Shown: piece by piece, positions 43,316 through 52,563 of the stretch | Layout of the letters: the number at the start of each line of letters is the position of its first letter | Numbering within the stretch: position 1 is the first letter of the stretch | Assembly (NCBI RefSeq): GCF_004152845.1 | Contig: NZ_SEON01000001.1 | Location: 744,001 to 808,000 of the forward strand | DNA length: 64,000 bases | Source: Sphingobium fuliginis | Lineage (GTDB): Bacteria; Pseudomonadota; Alphaproteobacteria; Sphingomonadales; Sphingomonadaceae | Direction of reading: 5' to 3' | Made by a program: the position numbers and the translations under genes | Notes under the pieces: generated by a model | Told to the model about the DNA's origin: nothing | Seen by the model: only the letters and a program-made list of their open reading frames with translations | The model's database searches: none

Positions 43316-43822
43316 TCAGAAGCGGAAGCCGATCCCCACCACGCCCGCATCGCGGCCGCCGAAATTGTCTTCATATTCGGTCCGCTGATACTCGGCCGAA
43401 ATATAGGTGCGCGGAGTCACCGAATATTCGAGGCCACCGCCATAGCGCACGCCTTCCAGCGTCTGGTGGTCGCCAGGGACTTCGAAGCGGCTGTTGGCGT
43501 ATCCGACCTTGCCGAACGCCAGCACCTGCGGCGTCACGACATAGCCAAGGCGCACCGATGCGGCGAAATCGCGGCTCGCATCCACGCCACTGAACTTCGC
43601 CGTGGACTCGCTGAGCGAGACTTCCGGACCGAAGGTCACATGCGGGGTGACGGCCAGATCATAGCCGGTCGACACGCCATAGCTGAAGCCGTCGTCGCCC
43701 TGAACCTTGTCATAGCCCATGGTAATGCCGGCGCGCGGACCAGTAAAAGGCGCGGCATCCTGAGCAAAGGCAGGAACAGAAACGGTGGCAGCAGCAATCG
43801 CTGCGATAATCGCAGTTTTCAT
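43316..43822 (-). CDS. Outer-membrane beta-barrel protein (opacity/porin-like), copy 2
   Basis: From ATG 43822 (GAGGA, 6-base spacing) the product is 168 residues. It has a signal peptide (MKTAIIAAIAAATVSVPAFA), barrel strands and the same terminal GVVGIGFRF as copy 1. Differences cluster in the surface-loop segments, for example VQGDDGFSYG versus VGGEEGFSYG and ESTAKFSGVDASRDFA versus DSTADDNFGTDVSRDLA. This fits gene duplication followed by loop diversification. The upstream 290 bases are AT-rich. Confidence 0.88.
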   Translation of the reverse strand: MKTAIIAAIAAATVSVPAFAQDAAPFTGPRAGITMGYDKVQGDDGFSYGVSTGYDLAVTPHVTFGPEVSLSESTAKFSGVDASRDFAASVRLGYVVTPQVLAFGKVGYANSRFEVPGDHQTLEGVRYGGGLEYSVTPRTYISAEYQRTEYEDNFGGRDAGVVGIGFRF

Positions 43823-44113
43823 GGTATTCCTCATGACTTGTTCGATACCCTGAACCGGGTGAGATCGATTTATGTTCTCAATCGGTTTTTAAAAGAGACG
43901 GATCTAATAAATATTTTCATATCATCCCTATTGAACTTACAGGGCATCTATCCATAGGAGCTTCAAAAATCCGGAAACTTTACTCGATCCCGGCAGCGGC
44001 GCTTATGGACCCGCAATCTGGCTCCCACATGAACGGGATCATGAAAAATGATTCATGCGCGTAACGGCATCGTCCTTTTTGACGCTGTTGGTGCAAAAGG
44101 GTAACAGCAGCCT

Positions 44114-44845
44114 ATGGAGAGCGCCTCATCCGAGCCGATAGCCGCCGAACCGAAGCTGGTGCTGCGCCACAAAGGACCGACGCGCCTGTGGCATTGGCTG
44201 AATGCGCTGCTGCTCTACGTGCTGTTCGCCAGCGGGCTTGGCATCTTCAATGCGCATCCCCGGCTTTATTGGGGGCATTATGGCGCGAATCTCGACCGCC
44301 CGTGGCTGGTGCTGGAGCGGTTCGGAAGCTGGATCACGCTGCCCGCCCACTATAATCTGGCGATGTCGCGGCACTGGCATCTGAGCGCCGCGCCGATCTT
44401 TGCCTTCGCGCTGCTCTTCTACATGGTCTGGAGCCTGTTCGGCGGGCATCTGGCGCGCGACCTGGCCTTCCGGCGCGACGAACTGGCGCCGCGCCATGTC
44501 TGGCAGGACATAAAGGACCATGTCCGGCTGCGTTTCCCAACCGGCGAAGCGGCGCTGCGCTACAATATGTTGCAAAAGGCCAGCTATATCGGCGTGATCT
44601 TCGTCGCGCTGCCGATCCTGATCCTGACGGGCCTCACCATGTCGCCAGGCATGAACGCGGCATGGCCCTGGCTGGTCGACCTGTTCGGCGGGCGCCAGTC
44701 GGCACGCTCGATCCATTTCATCACGGCCTTCATGCTCGTCGCCTTCTTCCTGGTGCATATGCTGATGGTGGTGCTGGCCGGGCCCCTGAACGAAATCCGC
44801 TCGATGATCAGCGGACGCTATCGCGTGCCGGAGGCGCGGCGATGA
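44114..44845 (+). CDS. Cytochrome b (b/b6-type) membrane subunit
   Basis: This 243-residue inner-membrane protein has four main hydrophobic helices and His residues placed for haem b: RLWHWLNALLLYVLFASG, SRHWHLSAAPIFAFALLFYM, SYIGVIFVALPILILTGL, and IHFITAFMLVAFFLVHMLM. The pattern is that of cytochrome b561-type subunits that feed electrons to an external oxidoreductase. It overlaps the molybdopterin gene by ATGA, so it most likely acts as the electron donor to that enzyme, like MsrQ for MsrP. Confidence 0.88.
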   Translation: MESASSEPIAAEPKLVLRHKGPTRLWHWLNALLLYVLFASGLGIFNAHPRLYWGHYGANLDRPWLVLERFGSWITLPAHYNLAMSRHWHLSAAPIFAFALLFYMVWSLFGGHLARDLAFRRDELAPRHVWQDIKDHVRLRFPTGEAALRYNMLQKASYIGVIFVALPILILTGLTMSPGMNAAWPWLVDLFGGRQSARSIHFITAFMLVAFFLVHMLMVVLAGPLNEIRSMISGRYRVPEARR

Positions 44846-45594
44846 GCCTGATCCTCGACCGTCGGACCCTGGTACTGGGCGCCGCCGCGACGCTGGCGGG
44901 ATGCGACCGGCTGGCGAAGAACGAGACGGTGCGCGAGGCGCTGTTTTCCGCCGGGAATTTCCACAAATGGGCGCAGCGCAGCCTGATGGCCCGCGACGCG
45001 CTGGCGCGGGAATTCCGGCCGGACCAGATTTCTCCCTTCTTCCGCCCCAACGGTACCGCCAATCCGAACACAGCCGAATATAAGGCGCTGTGGCGCAACG
45101 GCTTTGCCGACTGGCGGCTGCATGTGACCGGACTGGTGGGACGGCCGCTTTCCCTCTCCTTGGCGCAGCTCCACGCCCTGCCCCATCGGGAGCAGATCAC
45201 GCGCCACGACTGCGTCGAGGGGTGGAGCGCCATCGGCAAATGGCGCGGCGTGCCGTTGAAGCCGATCCTCGACGCGGCGCGGCTGCGGGACGGGGCGCGG
45301 TACATCGTCTTCCACTGCGCCGACGATATGGGCGGCGGGCGCGGCTATTATGAAAGCATCGATCTGGAGGACGCCTTCCACCCGCAGACGATCCTCGCCT
45401 TCGCGCTCAACGACGAACCCCTGCGCGTGGCCAATGGCGCGCCGCTCCGGCTGCGGGTGGAGCGGCAACTGGGCTACAAGCAGGCGAAATATCTGATGAA
45501 GATTGAAGCGGTTGCGAGTCTTGACGGCATAGGCGGCGGCAAGGGCGGCTATTGGGAGGACCGCGCCGGCTATGACTGGTATGCGGGCATTTGA
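44842..45594 (+). CDS. Molybdopterin-dependent oxidoreductase (sulfite-oxidase fold), Tat lipoprotein-like
   Basis: This 250-residue protein has the sulfite oxidase/MsrP fold, with the Cys ligand of molybdenum in RHDCVEGWSAIGKW. Other features are the cofactor region YIVFHCADDMGGGRGYYESI and LRVERQLGYKQAKYLMKI. The N-terminus combines a twin-arginine motif (DRRTLVLGAAATLAGC) with a lipobox-like LAGC, suggesting Tat export and lipid anchoring. It is coupled to the cytochrome b gene by a 4-base overlap. Its substrate may be methionine sulfoxide, as for MsrP, but is not shown. Confidence 0.86.
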   Translation: MSLILDRRTLVLGAAATLAGCDRLAKNETVREALFSAGNFHKWAQRSLMARDALAREFRPDQISPFFRPNGTANPNTAEYKALWRNGFADWRLHVTGLVGRPLSLSLAQLHALPHREQITRHDCVEGWSAIGKWRGVPLKPILDAARLRDGARYIVFHCADDMGGGRGYYESIDLEDAFHPQTILAFALNDEPLRVANGAPLRLRVERQLGYKQAKYLMKIEAVASLDGIGGGKGGYWEDRAGYDWYAGI

Positions 45595-45625
45595 CGGCAG
45601 CGGAATGACCTGACAGGGTGGCCCT

Positions 45626-46867
45626 ATGAAATTGTTCGATCGCGTCATCAAGCGGCTGGTCACGCGGGGCCAGCTCAGCATCTATTATCATGACGGCAGG
45701 AAGATCACGGTCGGAACCCCCGAACCGGGCTTTCCGTCGCTGGCGCTGAAATTCCACGATGCGCGTGTGCCGTTCGACATCGTCAGGGACCCGCGCCTCG
45801 GCATGGCGGAGGCCTTCATCGATGGGCGCGTCGCGATAGAGGGCGGCGGGATCATGGAACTGATCTCGCTCATCCGCATGAACAATGCCTGGGAAACGGG
45901 CAAGTCGATCAGCGATCTCGGCTCCGTCAAGCGCGGCTTCAAGGCGATCCGGCGCAAGCTCTGGGCCGCCAATCACCGGGCGCGGGCGAAGGCCAATGTG
46001 GCGCATCATTACGACCTGTCGGGCGCTCTCTACGCCCTCTTCCTCGATCGGGACCGGCAATATAGCTGCGCCTATTTCCCCGATGCCGACAATGAGGCGG
46101 GGATCAGCCTGGAACAGGCGCAGGAGGACAAGAAGGCGCATATCGCGGCCAAGCTGCACCTGAAGCCGGGCATGAAGGTGCTCGACATAGGCTGCGGCTG
46201 GGGTGGCATGGCGCTGTACCTGCATCGCACCTGCGGCGTCGACGTGACTGGCATCACCCTGTCTGAAGAGCAGCTCAAGGTCGCGCGCCAGCGGGCGCAG
46301 GATGCCGGCGTGGCCGACCATGTGCGCTTCGAACTGATCGATTATCGCGACATGGACGGGCCGTTCGACCGCATCGTGTCGGTCGGCATGTTCGAGCATG
46401 TCGGGACCAAGGATTACCGCACCTTCTACACCAAGTGCCGCGACCTGCTGACCCCGGACGGGGTGATGCTGGTCCACACCATCGGCCGGGTCGACGGGCC
46501 GGGCATCACCGACGCCTTCACCCAGAAATATATCTTCCCCGGCGGCTACATCCCCGCCCTGTCGGAGATGATCCAGGGCAACGAGGGCACCCGCCTGATG
46601 GTCACGGATGTCGAGGTGCTGCGCATCCATTACGGCCTTACCATCCGCGAATGGTACAAGCGGACGCTGGCGCACAAGGCGGACATCGTCGCCCTGTACG
46701 ACGAGCGGTTCTTCCGCCTCTGGACCTTCTATCTGGCCGGTGCGGCCACGGTGTTCGAACATGGCGGCATGGTGAATTACCAGGTCCAATATGTCCGCGA
46801 CCGCCGCAGCCTGCCGATCACGCGCGACTATATGCTGGAGGCGGAAAGCGCCCTGCGGGGCCGATGA
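45626..46867 (+). CDS. cfa: Cyclopropane-fatty-acyl-phospholipid synthase
   Basis: This SAM-dependent enzyme adds a methylene bridge to unsaturated membrane lipids. The 413-residue product has the SAM motif KVLDIGCGWGGMALYLH and KANVAHHYDLSGALYALFLD, plus YSCAYFPDADNEAGISLEQA. It also has the family's IDYRDMDGPFDRIVSVGMFE and the late active-site region EWYKRTLAHKADIVAL. The length fits the family (E. coli 382). Confidence 0.94.
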   Translation: MKLFDRVIKRLVTRGQLSIYYHDGRKITVGTPEPGFPSLALKFHDARVPFDIVRDPRLGMAEAFIDGRVAIEGGGIMELISLIRMNNAWETGKSISDLGSVKRGFKAIRRKLWAANHRARAKANVAHHYDLSGALYALFLDRDRQYSCAYFPDADNEAGISLEQAQEDKKAHIAAKLHLKPGMKVLDIGCGWGGMALYLHRTCGVDVTGITLSEEQLKVARQRAQDAGVADHVRFELIDYRDMDGPFDRIVSVGMFEHVGTKDYRTFYTKCRDLLTPDGVMLVHTIGRVDGPGITDAFTQKYIFPGGYIPALSEMIQGNEGTRLMVTDVEVLRIHYGLTIREWYKRTLAHKADIVALYDERFFRLWTFYLAGAATVFEHGGMVNYQVQYVRDRRSLPITRDYMLEAESALRGR

Positions 46868-46977
46868 TCCATCCATGAATATTGGCTGACGACGCCGTTC
46901 CCGGACGGTTCAGTAAGGCCGGTGCATCTTCCCTTCATGACCCCGGCGACGGGCGTGCATGCTGAGGAGAGAAAGAC

Positions 46978-47274
46978 ATGAACATCTTGTGGAAGGGCGC
47001 TGCCGCCCTGGGCCTGGCGATCACCGCCATGGGGGCGAGCGTGGCCCCTGCACAGGCGCAATATTATGGCGGCTATGGCTATCGCGACGGGTATCGCGGA
47101 GACCGTTGGGACGATAGGCGCTGGGACGGCAGGCGCGACTGGCGCCATGACGACCGCCGCTATTGGCGCGGCGACCGGCGCTCCTGGCGCGGGCATTACC
47201 GCCAGCGTTGCTGGACCGAATGGCGCTACAATCATTACCGCGACCGGCGCGTGAAGGTTCGGGTCTGCAATTGA
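46978..47274 (+). CDS. Small secreted Arg/Asp/Tyr-rich protein
   Basis: This 98-residue protein has a signal peptide (LGLAITAMGASVAPAQAQ) followed by a low-complexity region dominated by Arg, Asp, Tyr and Trp (for example DRWDDRRWDGRRDWRHDDRR). It has only two Cys, at the end (RQRCWTEW and VRVCN), possibly forming one disulphide. RcnB-like or other small periplasmic proteins share this composition. No function can be assigned. It has a good ribosome site (GGAGAG). Confidence 0.7.
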   Translation: MNILWKGAAALGLAITAMGASVAPAQAQYYGGYGYRDGYRGDRWDDRRWDGRRDWRHDDRRYWRGDRRSWRGHYRQRCWTEWRYNHYRDRRVKVRVCN

Positions 47275-47476
47275 TCTGACCGCATCGGCTGGTTGATGCC
47301 ATGCGATCCTCCCTGCGCGCAGCGTGGGGAGGGTGCAGGAGAGGCACCCGCCTCTGTTCGACACCCGCGAAGTGAATGGGGAGGGGAAGCTGCGCGGGTT
47401 GCGCCATTTTCCTCTCCACCCGTTTCGCCATCGACTGGCAATTGCGCCCGGCATCCGCTTGCGGCATTTTGACGCG

Positions 47477-47899
47477 ATGACCGATCCCATGCCCGTCATT
47501 CAGAGCCTGCTGTCGGGCCTGCCCATCTTCCTGCTGCACCTGGGTTCCGCAACCTTGGCCTGGCTGGCGGCGCTGGCGCTTTATATGTGGATCACGCCGC
47601 ATGACGAATTCGCACTGATCCGGGCAGGCAATGCTGCCGCGGCGATCTCGCTGGGCGGGGCGGCGATCGGGTTGGCGGTGCCGTTGGGCTTTTGCCTCGC
47701 GGGCTCGGTGAATGTCTGGGACATCATGATCTGGGGCAGCGTGACGCTGATCCTGCAACTCATCGCCTTCCGCGTGGTCGATTTCCTGCTGGGCTCGCTG
47801 CCGACCCGCATCGAGGCGGACGAACGGTCCGCCGCCATCTTCCTCGCCATGATGAAGGTCGCCATCGCCTGCCTGACCGCCGGCGCGGTCGCGGGTTGA
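47477..47899 (+). CDS. DUF350-family inner-membrane protein
   Basis: This 140-residue protein has four hydrophobic segments (ATLAWLAALALYMWI, ISLGGAAIGLAVPLGFCLA, WGSVTLILQLIAFRVVDFL, KVAIACLTAGAVAG) typical of DUF350, a family of small multi-pass membrane proteins of unknown function. An upstream in-frame extension to 47324 has no such character. A serine-protease gene follows 3 bases downstream, so the two are likely co-transcribed. Confidence 0.82.
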   Translation: MTDPMPVIQSLLSGLPIFLLHLGSATLAWLAALALYMWITPHDEFALIRAGNAAAAISLGGAAIGLAVPLGFCLAGSVNVWDIMIWGSVTLILQLIAFRVVDFLLGSLPTRIEADERSAAIFLAMMKVAIACLTAGAVAG

Positions 47900-47902
47900 G
47901 CC

Positions 47903-48760
47903 GTGGCGGGCCGGCGCTTCGGCTGTCTGCCCGGCCTGCTCGGCATCATCCTCGCCCTGCTGTGGATCAGCGAGGTCATCAGGCCAACGCCGCTGCATGT
48001 CGAGGCTTTCGACCCGCGCTCGCCGCGCCGTCCGATGCCGCAATGGAGCGATGAGAGCTTCGTCATCGAGGAACGGACGGAGGCGCCCGCCGACAGCATG
48101 GGCACGACCTTCGCCATCGACCGGGACGGCGCATGGCTGACCGCCGAGCATGTCACCCATGGCTGCACCCGGGTCGGCATAGAGCAGGGCGGCTTCGCCC
48201 GCCCCGTGTCGCGCCTGGTGGAAAGCCGGGAAGCGGATGCCGCGCTGGTGCGCGGGGGCGTGGCGAGCGACCACGCCCTGCCGCTGTCGGACCGCATGCC
48301 GCCGCCCGGATCGGTCGGCTATCATATGGGCTTTCCGGGCGGACAGCCGACGCTCGTCATATCCGAACTGATCGGCGCCGCCCGCGCCCGGCGCGGCGCA
48401 GGCGAGGAGACGCAGCCCGTGCTCGCCTGGGCGGAGCATGCGCGCATTCCGATGGGTGACGGCACGCTGTCGGGCATCAGCGGCGGTCCGGTCTTTGCCG
48501 AGGACGGCCATGTCGTCGGCGTCAACAGCGCCGCCACCGACCGGCGCGGACGCATATTGACCACGGCGCCCGATGCCATGATGCGGCTGGTCATCGCCAG
48601 CCGGGCGGTGGGGGAACGGCCGGTCGCCTATCCCTTCCTGGATCTGGCCGATGCGCATGCCCGCTTCGAATCCTGGCTGGCGCAGGGGGTGATCCGGCGC
48701 ATCTTCTGCGATGTCGACGATGGACCGCAGCAGTTGACGGCGGGCAGGCCTAAGGGCTAG
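47903..48760 (+). CDS. Trypsin-like serine protease, membrane-anchored
   Basis: This 285-residue protein has an N-terminal hydrophobic anchor (GCLPGLLGIILALLWISEVI). A trypsin-fold domain retains the catalytic triad by position: His in LTAEHVTHGC, Asp in SREADAALVRG, Ser in SGISGGPVFAEDG. It is a likely periplasmic quality-control or regulatory protease of the HtrA-like/trypsin superfamily, but no PDZ domain is present. The start is a GTG three bases after the DUF350 stop. Confidence 0.82.
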   Translation: MAGRRFGCLPGLLGIILALLWISEVIRPTPLHVEAFDPRSPRRPMPQWSDESFVIEERTEAPADSMGTTFAIDRDGAWLTAEHVTHGCTRVGIEQGGFARPVSRLVESREADAALVRGGVASDHALPLSDRMPPPGSVGYHMGFPGGQPTLVISELIGAARARRGAGEETQPVLAWAEHARIPMGDGTLSGISGGPVFAEDGHVVGVNSAATDRRGRILTTAPDAMMRLVIASRAVGERPVAYPFLDLADAHARFESWLAQGVIRRIFCDVDDGPQQLTAGRPKG

Positions 48761-48791
48761 GTCGCGCCAGATTGACAGGATTTGGACCATC

Positions 48792-49067
48792 ATGAGCGAT
48801 ACGCCCCCCGACCGCCTTTCCACCAACCCGAAGAGCCCCTTTTTCGACATGGACGTGCTCCAGCGGGGCATCGGCATCCGCTTCAAGGACCGCGTCCGCA
48901 ACGATGTCGAGGAATATTGCATTTCCGAAGGATGGATTCGCGTGGCGGCGGGCAAGACCCGCGACCGCCACGGCCAGCCGCTGACGATCAAGCTCTCCGG
49001 GCCGGTCGAGGCGTGGTTCGAGAATGCGGACGAGGGCGCCGGGGAAGCAGCGGACAAGGCGGAATAG
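48792..49067 (+). CDS. DUF3297-family small protein
   Basis: This 91-residue cytoplasmic protein is recognised as DUF3297 by RLSTNPKSPFFDMDVLQRGI and RFKDRVRNDVEEYCISEGWI. The conserved core VAAGKTRDRHGQPLTIKLSG follows. The C-terminal tail is acidic. The family is common in proteobacteria and has no known function. It ends 22 bases before a bidirectional terminator. Confidence 0.88.
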   Translation: MSDTPPDRLSTNPKSPFFDMDVLQRGIGIRFKDRVRNDVEEYCISEGWIRVAAGKTRDRHGQPLTIKLSGPVEAWFENADEGAGEAADKAE

Positions 49068-49089
49068 GGTTTCGCCTGCGCTGAAGAAA

Positions 49090-49124
49090 AAAGGGCGCCG
49101 CCTCGCCAGAGGGCCGCGCCCTTT
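49090..49124. terminator. Bidirectional terminator
   Basis: AAAGGGCGC and GCGCCCTTT form a 9-bp perfect stem, with A and T runs on the outer sides. It lies between the 3' ends of the convergent DUF3297 and CHAP genes and can serve both. Confidence 0.87.
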
Positions 49125-49234
49125 AATTCAGCCGCGTTCCGATGAGACGAGAGGCTCATGAGAGCCCGTTCGGACGCCGTGTTTTCAGGATAGCCGGGAC
49201 CGGGTTGCTGCCCGCGCGGGAGCATCGGGCCGCT

Positions 49235-49915
49235 TCAACGCAGCGCCGCGTCTCGCTTCACGTCCGCGATGATGTCGCGCAGCGAACGGGCGGAAGGCGC
49301 CGCATCGGCATAGCGGATGGCACGCAGGTCGACCGCCAGCCGCGGCTGGGCAGCGGACCTGCGCAACGGAGCGCTATCCTCCTCCGGATCGTCCTTGGTC
49401 ACCGTCATGCTGGCGAAGCGCGTGCTGACGCCCAGCGCCGGATCGGTCCGGAACTCGCGCAATTGCGGCTTGTCGGGATAGATGAAGCCGAAGGTCGGGT
49501 TGCTGCGCGCGCCCATCCGGTTGGTCGGGCTGTGCCAGACGCGCACCTCGCTCCAGTCGCCTTCTTCGGATACGTCGACTGCGAGAACATCCTCCTCGAT
49601 CGCGCCGGGCACCGACCAGTTGGCATGCCGGATCAGCACGCGCCGGTCGTCCAGCACCCTGCTGACCACCGCGACATGGCCCAGCACCATCGGGCCGACG
49701 GGACGGAAGGCCAGCACCGCTCCCCTGCGGGGCGCATGCCCGCGCTTATAATGGTTTTCCGCCTGGTCCCACCAGGTCAGCGCGTCGCCATAGATCTGGA
49801 CGCCCGACACGGTGCGCGCATAGGGCACGCATTGCAGCACGGTCGCGCCCAGCACAGGCGTCGTTGTCAGGCCAGCCAGCAGCAAGGCCGCCCAGCGCAT
49901 CATTCCCACTTTCAT
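49235..49915 (-). CDS. Secreted CHAP-domain protein, larger tandem copy
   Basis: This 226-residue protein has a signal peptide (RWAALLLAGLTTTPVLGA) and a CHAP-type NlpC/P60-like amidase domain. The likely catalytic Cys is in VLQCVPYARTVSG and the His in GPMVLGHVAVVSRV. The DALTWWDQAENHYKRGH segment is shared with the neighbouring copy. The C-terminal 90 residues form an extra region absent from the smaller copy. Such enzymes cut peptide bonds in peptidoglycan. It is a tandem duplicate of the gene at 49990. Confidence 0.83.
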   Translation of the reverse strand: MKVGMMRWAALLLAGLTTTPVLGATVLQCVPYARTVSGVQIYGDALTWWDQAENHYKRGHAPRRGAVLAFRPVGPMVLGHVAVVSRVLDDRRVLIRHANWSVPGAIEEDVLAVDVSEEGDWSEVRVWHSPTNRMGARSNPTFGFIYPDKPQLREFRTDPALGVSTRFASMTVTKDDPEEDSAPLRRSAAQPRLAVDLRAIRYADAAPSARSLRDIIADVKRDAALR

Positions 49916-49989
49916 GCGACCCCAAAAGTCTCAGAATCGCCCCACCGCCGACGAAATTAGGCGGCGGCCATTAGGAAATGGTTAAAATG

Positions 49990-50520
49990 TCAGAAAGCAC
50001 CCCGCGCGGCGTCGGAGCCTGCCGTCGCGCGATCCGCCATGGCGATCTGCACCGGAGCGTCGCTCGCCTTGTGCGCGTAGATGAAGCCTTTGGCGGGGTT
50101 CGGCCGCAGACCCAGATCCCCGATCGGGCCATACCAGACGCGCACATCGGTCCAGTCATTGTTCGGGGACACGTCGATGGCGCGGACATTGCGCTCTACG
50201 CCGCCGCGATAGGACCAGTTGGCATGGGTCAACAGCACTTCGCGTTCGCTGACCACCTTGCTGACCATGGCGACATGGCCGACCGGCATCGAACGGCTCG
50301 CCGAGAAGGCAAGGACGGCGCCGACACGGGGTTCATGGCCGCGTTCATAGCGGCCATCGGCCTGACCCCACCAGGTGTTGGCATTGCCATATAGCTCGAT
50401 ACCGGAAACCTGCCGGGCGAAGGGCGCGCACTGGAGGACGCCGGCAGCGGCCGGGGTCGTGATCAGGGCACCGAGTGCAAGCGTTGCCGCTGCGACAATA
50501 GCGCGAAAACCACCGATCAT
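49990..50520 (-). CDS. Secreted CHAP-domain protein, smaller tandem copy
   Basis: This 176-residue protein has a signal peptide (AIVAAATLALGALITTPAAA) and a CHAP domain with the likely catalytic Cys in VLQCAPFARQVSG and His in SMPVGHVAMVSKV. The segment NANTWWGQADGRYERGHEPR matches the larger copy. It lacks the C-terminal extension. The two genes are 74 bases apart in the same direction and may be co-transcribed. Confidence 0.83.
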   Translation of the reverse strand: MIGGFRAIVAAATLALGALITTPAAAGVLQCAPFARQVSGIELYGNANTWWGQADGRYERGHEPRVGAVLAFSASRSMPVGHVAMVSKVVSEREVLLTHANWSYRGGVERNVRAIDVSPNNDWTDVRVWYGPIGDLGLRPNPAKGFIYAHKASDAPVQIAMADRATAGSDAARGAF

Positions 50521-50627
50521 AGGAATGCGACCCCCGACTATTTGAACGACTTAACCCCGTGCCATGCTTTAGGGCAGACGCCGGACGCGTTGAAAAGCAG
50601 CCAGCGACGAGTCGTTGTTGCGGCGCG

Positions 50628-51698
50628 TCAATCTGCGGAACGAAAGACGTGCCCCGCCGTTACGCAAAACCGGCTGGCCACAGGCAAGCCGTTGAAAAGT
50701 GCGGATTCCGTCCCCGTCATCCAGACCTGGCCGCCGGTTTCCCGCAGCCGGTCGAACAGCGCGGCCCGCCGCGACGGGTCGAGATGCGCCGCCACTTCGT
50801 CGAGCAGCAGCACCGGCGGCTGGCCGCGATGAGCCGCCACCAGAGCCGCATGGGCGAGGAGGATGGAGAGCAGCAGCGCCTTCTGCTCGCCGGTCGAACA
50901 GAGCGCAGCAGCCTGCGCCTTGGCGGCGTGAACGACGGCAAGGTCCTGCCGGTGCGGGCCGGACAAGGTGCGACCGGCAGCGGCATCGCGGCGGCGTTCG
51001 CGGGCCAGGCGAAGCCCCAGGGGCTCGTCGCCCTCCCCCTCCCCCTCGATCGCCAGCAGCGGACGGGCGAAGGGATGGTCGGGCTGGTCCTCCAGCGCGG
51101 CCTGCAAGCGGCCGACCAGATCGGCGCGCGCGACGGCAAGCGCCGCGCCATGCTCGTCCATCTGCGTTTCAAGCGCGCTCAGCCAGGAAGGATCGGCGGC
51201 GGACAGATCGTTAAGCAGCCGGTTGCGCGCCCGCATCGCCGCCTCGTAGCGGGCGCTGTGCGCGGCATGGGCGGGGTGAAGCGCCAGCGTCAGCCGGTCC
51301 AGGAAACGACGCCGCCCGCCGGGACTGTCCATGAACAGCCGGTCCATGGCCGGCGTCAACCACACGATGGACAGATGATCCGCCAGCGCATTGGCGGAGG
51401 AGGCGACGCCCCCGATCCGCACCTGACGCCGGTCGGGGGCCGAAGCGAGAACCCCTGTACCCAGCATCACGCCGTCCACTTCCGCCGCTATGCCGAAACC
51501 GCCCGCCCCGTCCTGCCGGACCATGTCGCGCAGGGCCGCGCCGCGCAGGCCGCGTCCCGGCGCCAACATCGACACGGCTTCCAATATGTTGGTCTTGCCC
51601 GCGCCATTATCCCCGGTCAGCACGATGAAACTGTGATCGGGCATGATCAGCGCATCCGCATGATTGCGGAAATCGCTCAAGGTAAGACGGCCGATCAT
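50628..51698 (-). CDS. recF: DNA recombination mediator RecF
   Basis: RecF helps load RecA at single-strand gaps. The 356-residue product has Walker A (GDNGAGKTN), the ABC signature ([16 protein letters not shown]) and Walker B ([12 protein letters not shown]), as in SMC-like RecF. The N-terminus is [18 protein letters not shown]. dnaN is 11 kb away rather than adjacent, as is common in this group. Confidence 0.95.
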   Translation of the reverse strand: MIGRLTLSDFRNHADALIMPDHSFIVLTGDNGAGKTNILEAVSMLAPGRGLRGAALRDMVRQDGAGGFGIAAEVDGVMLGTGVLASAPDRRQVRIGGVASSANALADHLSIVWLTPAMDRLFMDSPGGRRRFLDRLTLALHPAHAAHSARYEAAMRARNRLLNDLSAADPSWLSALETQMDEHGAALAVARADLVGRLQAALEDQPDHPFARPLLAIEGEGEGDEPLGLRLARERRRDAAAGRTLSGPHRQDLAVVHAAKAQAAALCSTGEQKALLLSILLAHAALVAAHRGQPPVLLLDEVAAHLDPSRRAALFDRLRETGGQVWMTGTESALFNGLPVASRFCVTAGHVFRSAD

Positions 51699-51825
51699 GA
51701 GGCGGCTCTAACCAGTGCGGCGGCTTTGGGAAAGCTTGGAGTAAGCATTCCGCGCTCCTCCGCAGGCAGGAACCCAATTCTGCCGCCCGATCCCGTTTCC
51801 CGCCTTCGCAGGAACAGGCCGAAGA

Positions 51826-52311
51826 TCAACTACACCGCTTCCGCGTCACCGCCCGGCCGTCGTCGATCACCGTCAACTCCCGCCCGCTGGCCGAGGGCCG
51901 CAATTCCAGCTTCCTGTTCCAGCTCTGCCCTTCGCCGGTGAAGGCCGCGTCGATGCGGATGCGGCCGTCTGGGCCGTGTGACACGCCGGTCGCCTTCCCC
52001 TCGCTCTCCAGAAAGACCAGGCTGGTCGGCGTGATCGTCAGCTCCAGCTCGGTCGCGCGGTCGGCACAGCTTTCGTCCAGGCCCGTCCATCGCCCCTGCA
52101 CGCTGGCGGGGATGGTCGACCCCACCGGCACGGGCTTGGATGGAATCTCCGGCGCGGGTTCAGCGGTCTGGATACCGTTCGCGCCTTCCGGCACCTGCTG
52201 CACTTCGTTCATCGCTTCGTCGACGATATTGGTGGCTATCCCGGGCTGATCGCCCGGCTTGTCGCCGCACGCCGCAAGGACGAGCAGCGGCAGGAGAATC
52301 ATCGCGCGCAT
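51826..52311 (-). CDS. Putative lipoprotein of unknown function
   Basis: From ATG 52311 this is a 161-residue protein with a lipoprotein signal (MRAMILLPLLVLAACGDKPG, lipobox LAAC), a Pro/Glu-rich linker and a small beta-rich domain (GRWTGLDESCADRATELELT ... FTGEGQSWNRKLELRP). Two further Cys could pair (ESCAD and KRCS). An upstream start at 52368 has a better ribosome site (AAGGAG) but would give an atypically long signal region. I do not recognise the family. Confidence 0.68.
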   Translation of the reverse strand: MRAMILLPLLVLAACGDKPGDQPGIATNIVDEAMNEVQQVPEGANGIQTAEPAPEIPSKPVPVGSTIPASVQGRWTGLDESCADRATELELTITPTSLVFLESEGKATGVSHGPDGRIRIDAAFTGEGQSWNRKLELRPSASGRELTVIDDGRAVTRKRCS

Positions 52312-52563
52312 GGGAGGAAAACCGGCATTCGGCCAATGGGTTCCGGCCAGCGCGCGTTCCTGCTTCATCCCTGCCACACTCCTTCTCGGCCACTTCTCAG
52401 CCACGGCTTATGCCATGGCGCGCCGGAAAGGGGCTGACTTTTCTTCCCCCGCGATCCGGCTGGGCCACTGGCGGACTTGCGCGCGGCGAACGTTGCAGTC
52501 ATCACCATGGCCGAAGGGATGGACTATCGGAAGCCCCCCACCGCCTGAATGAAGAGGAAGCCG

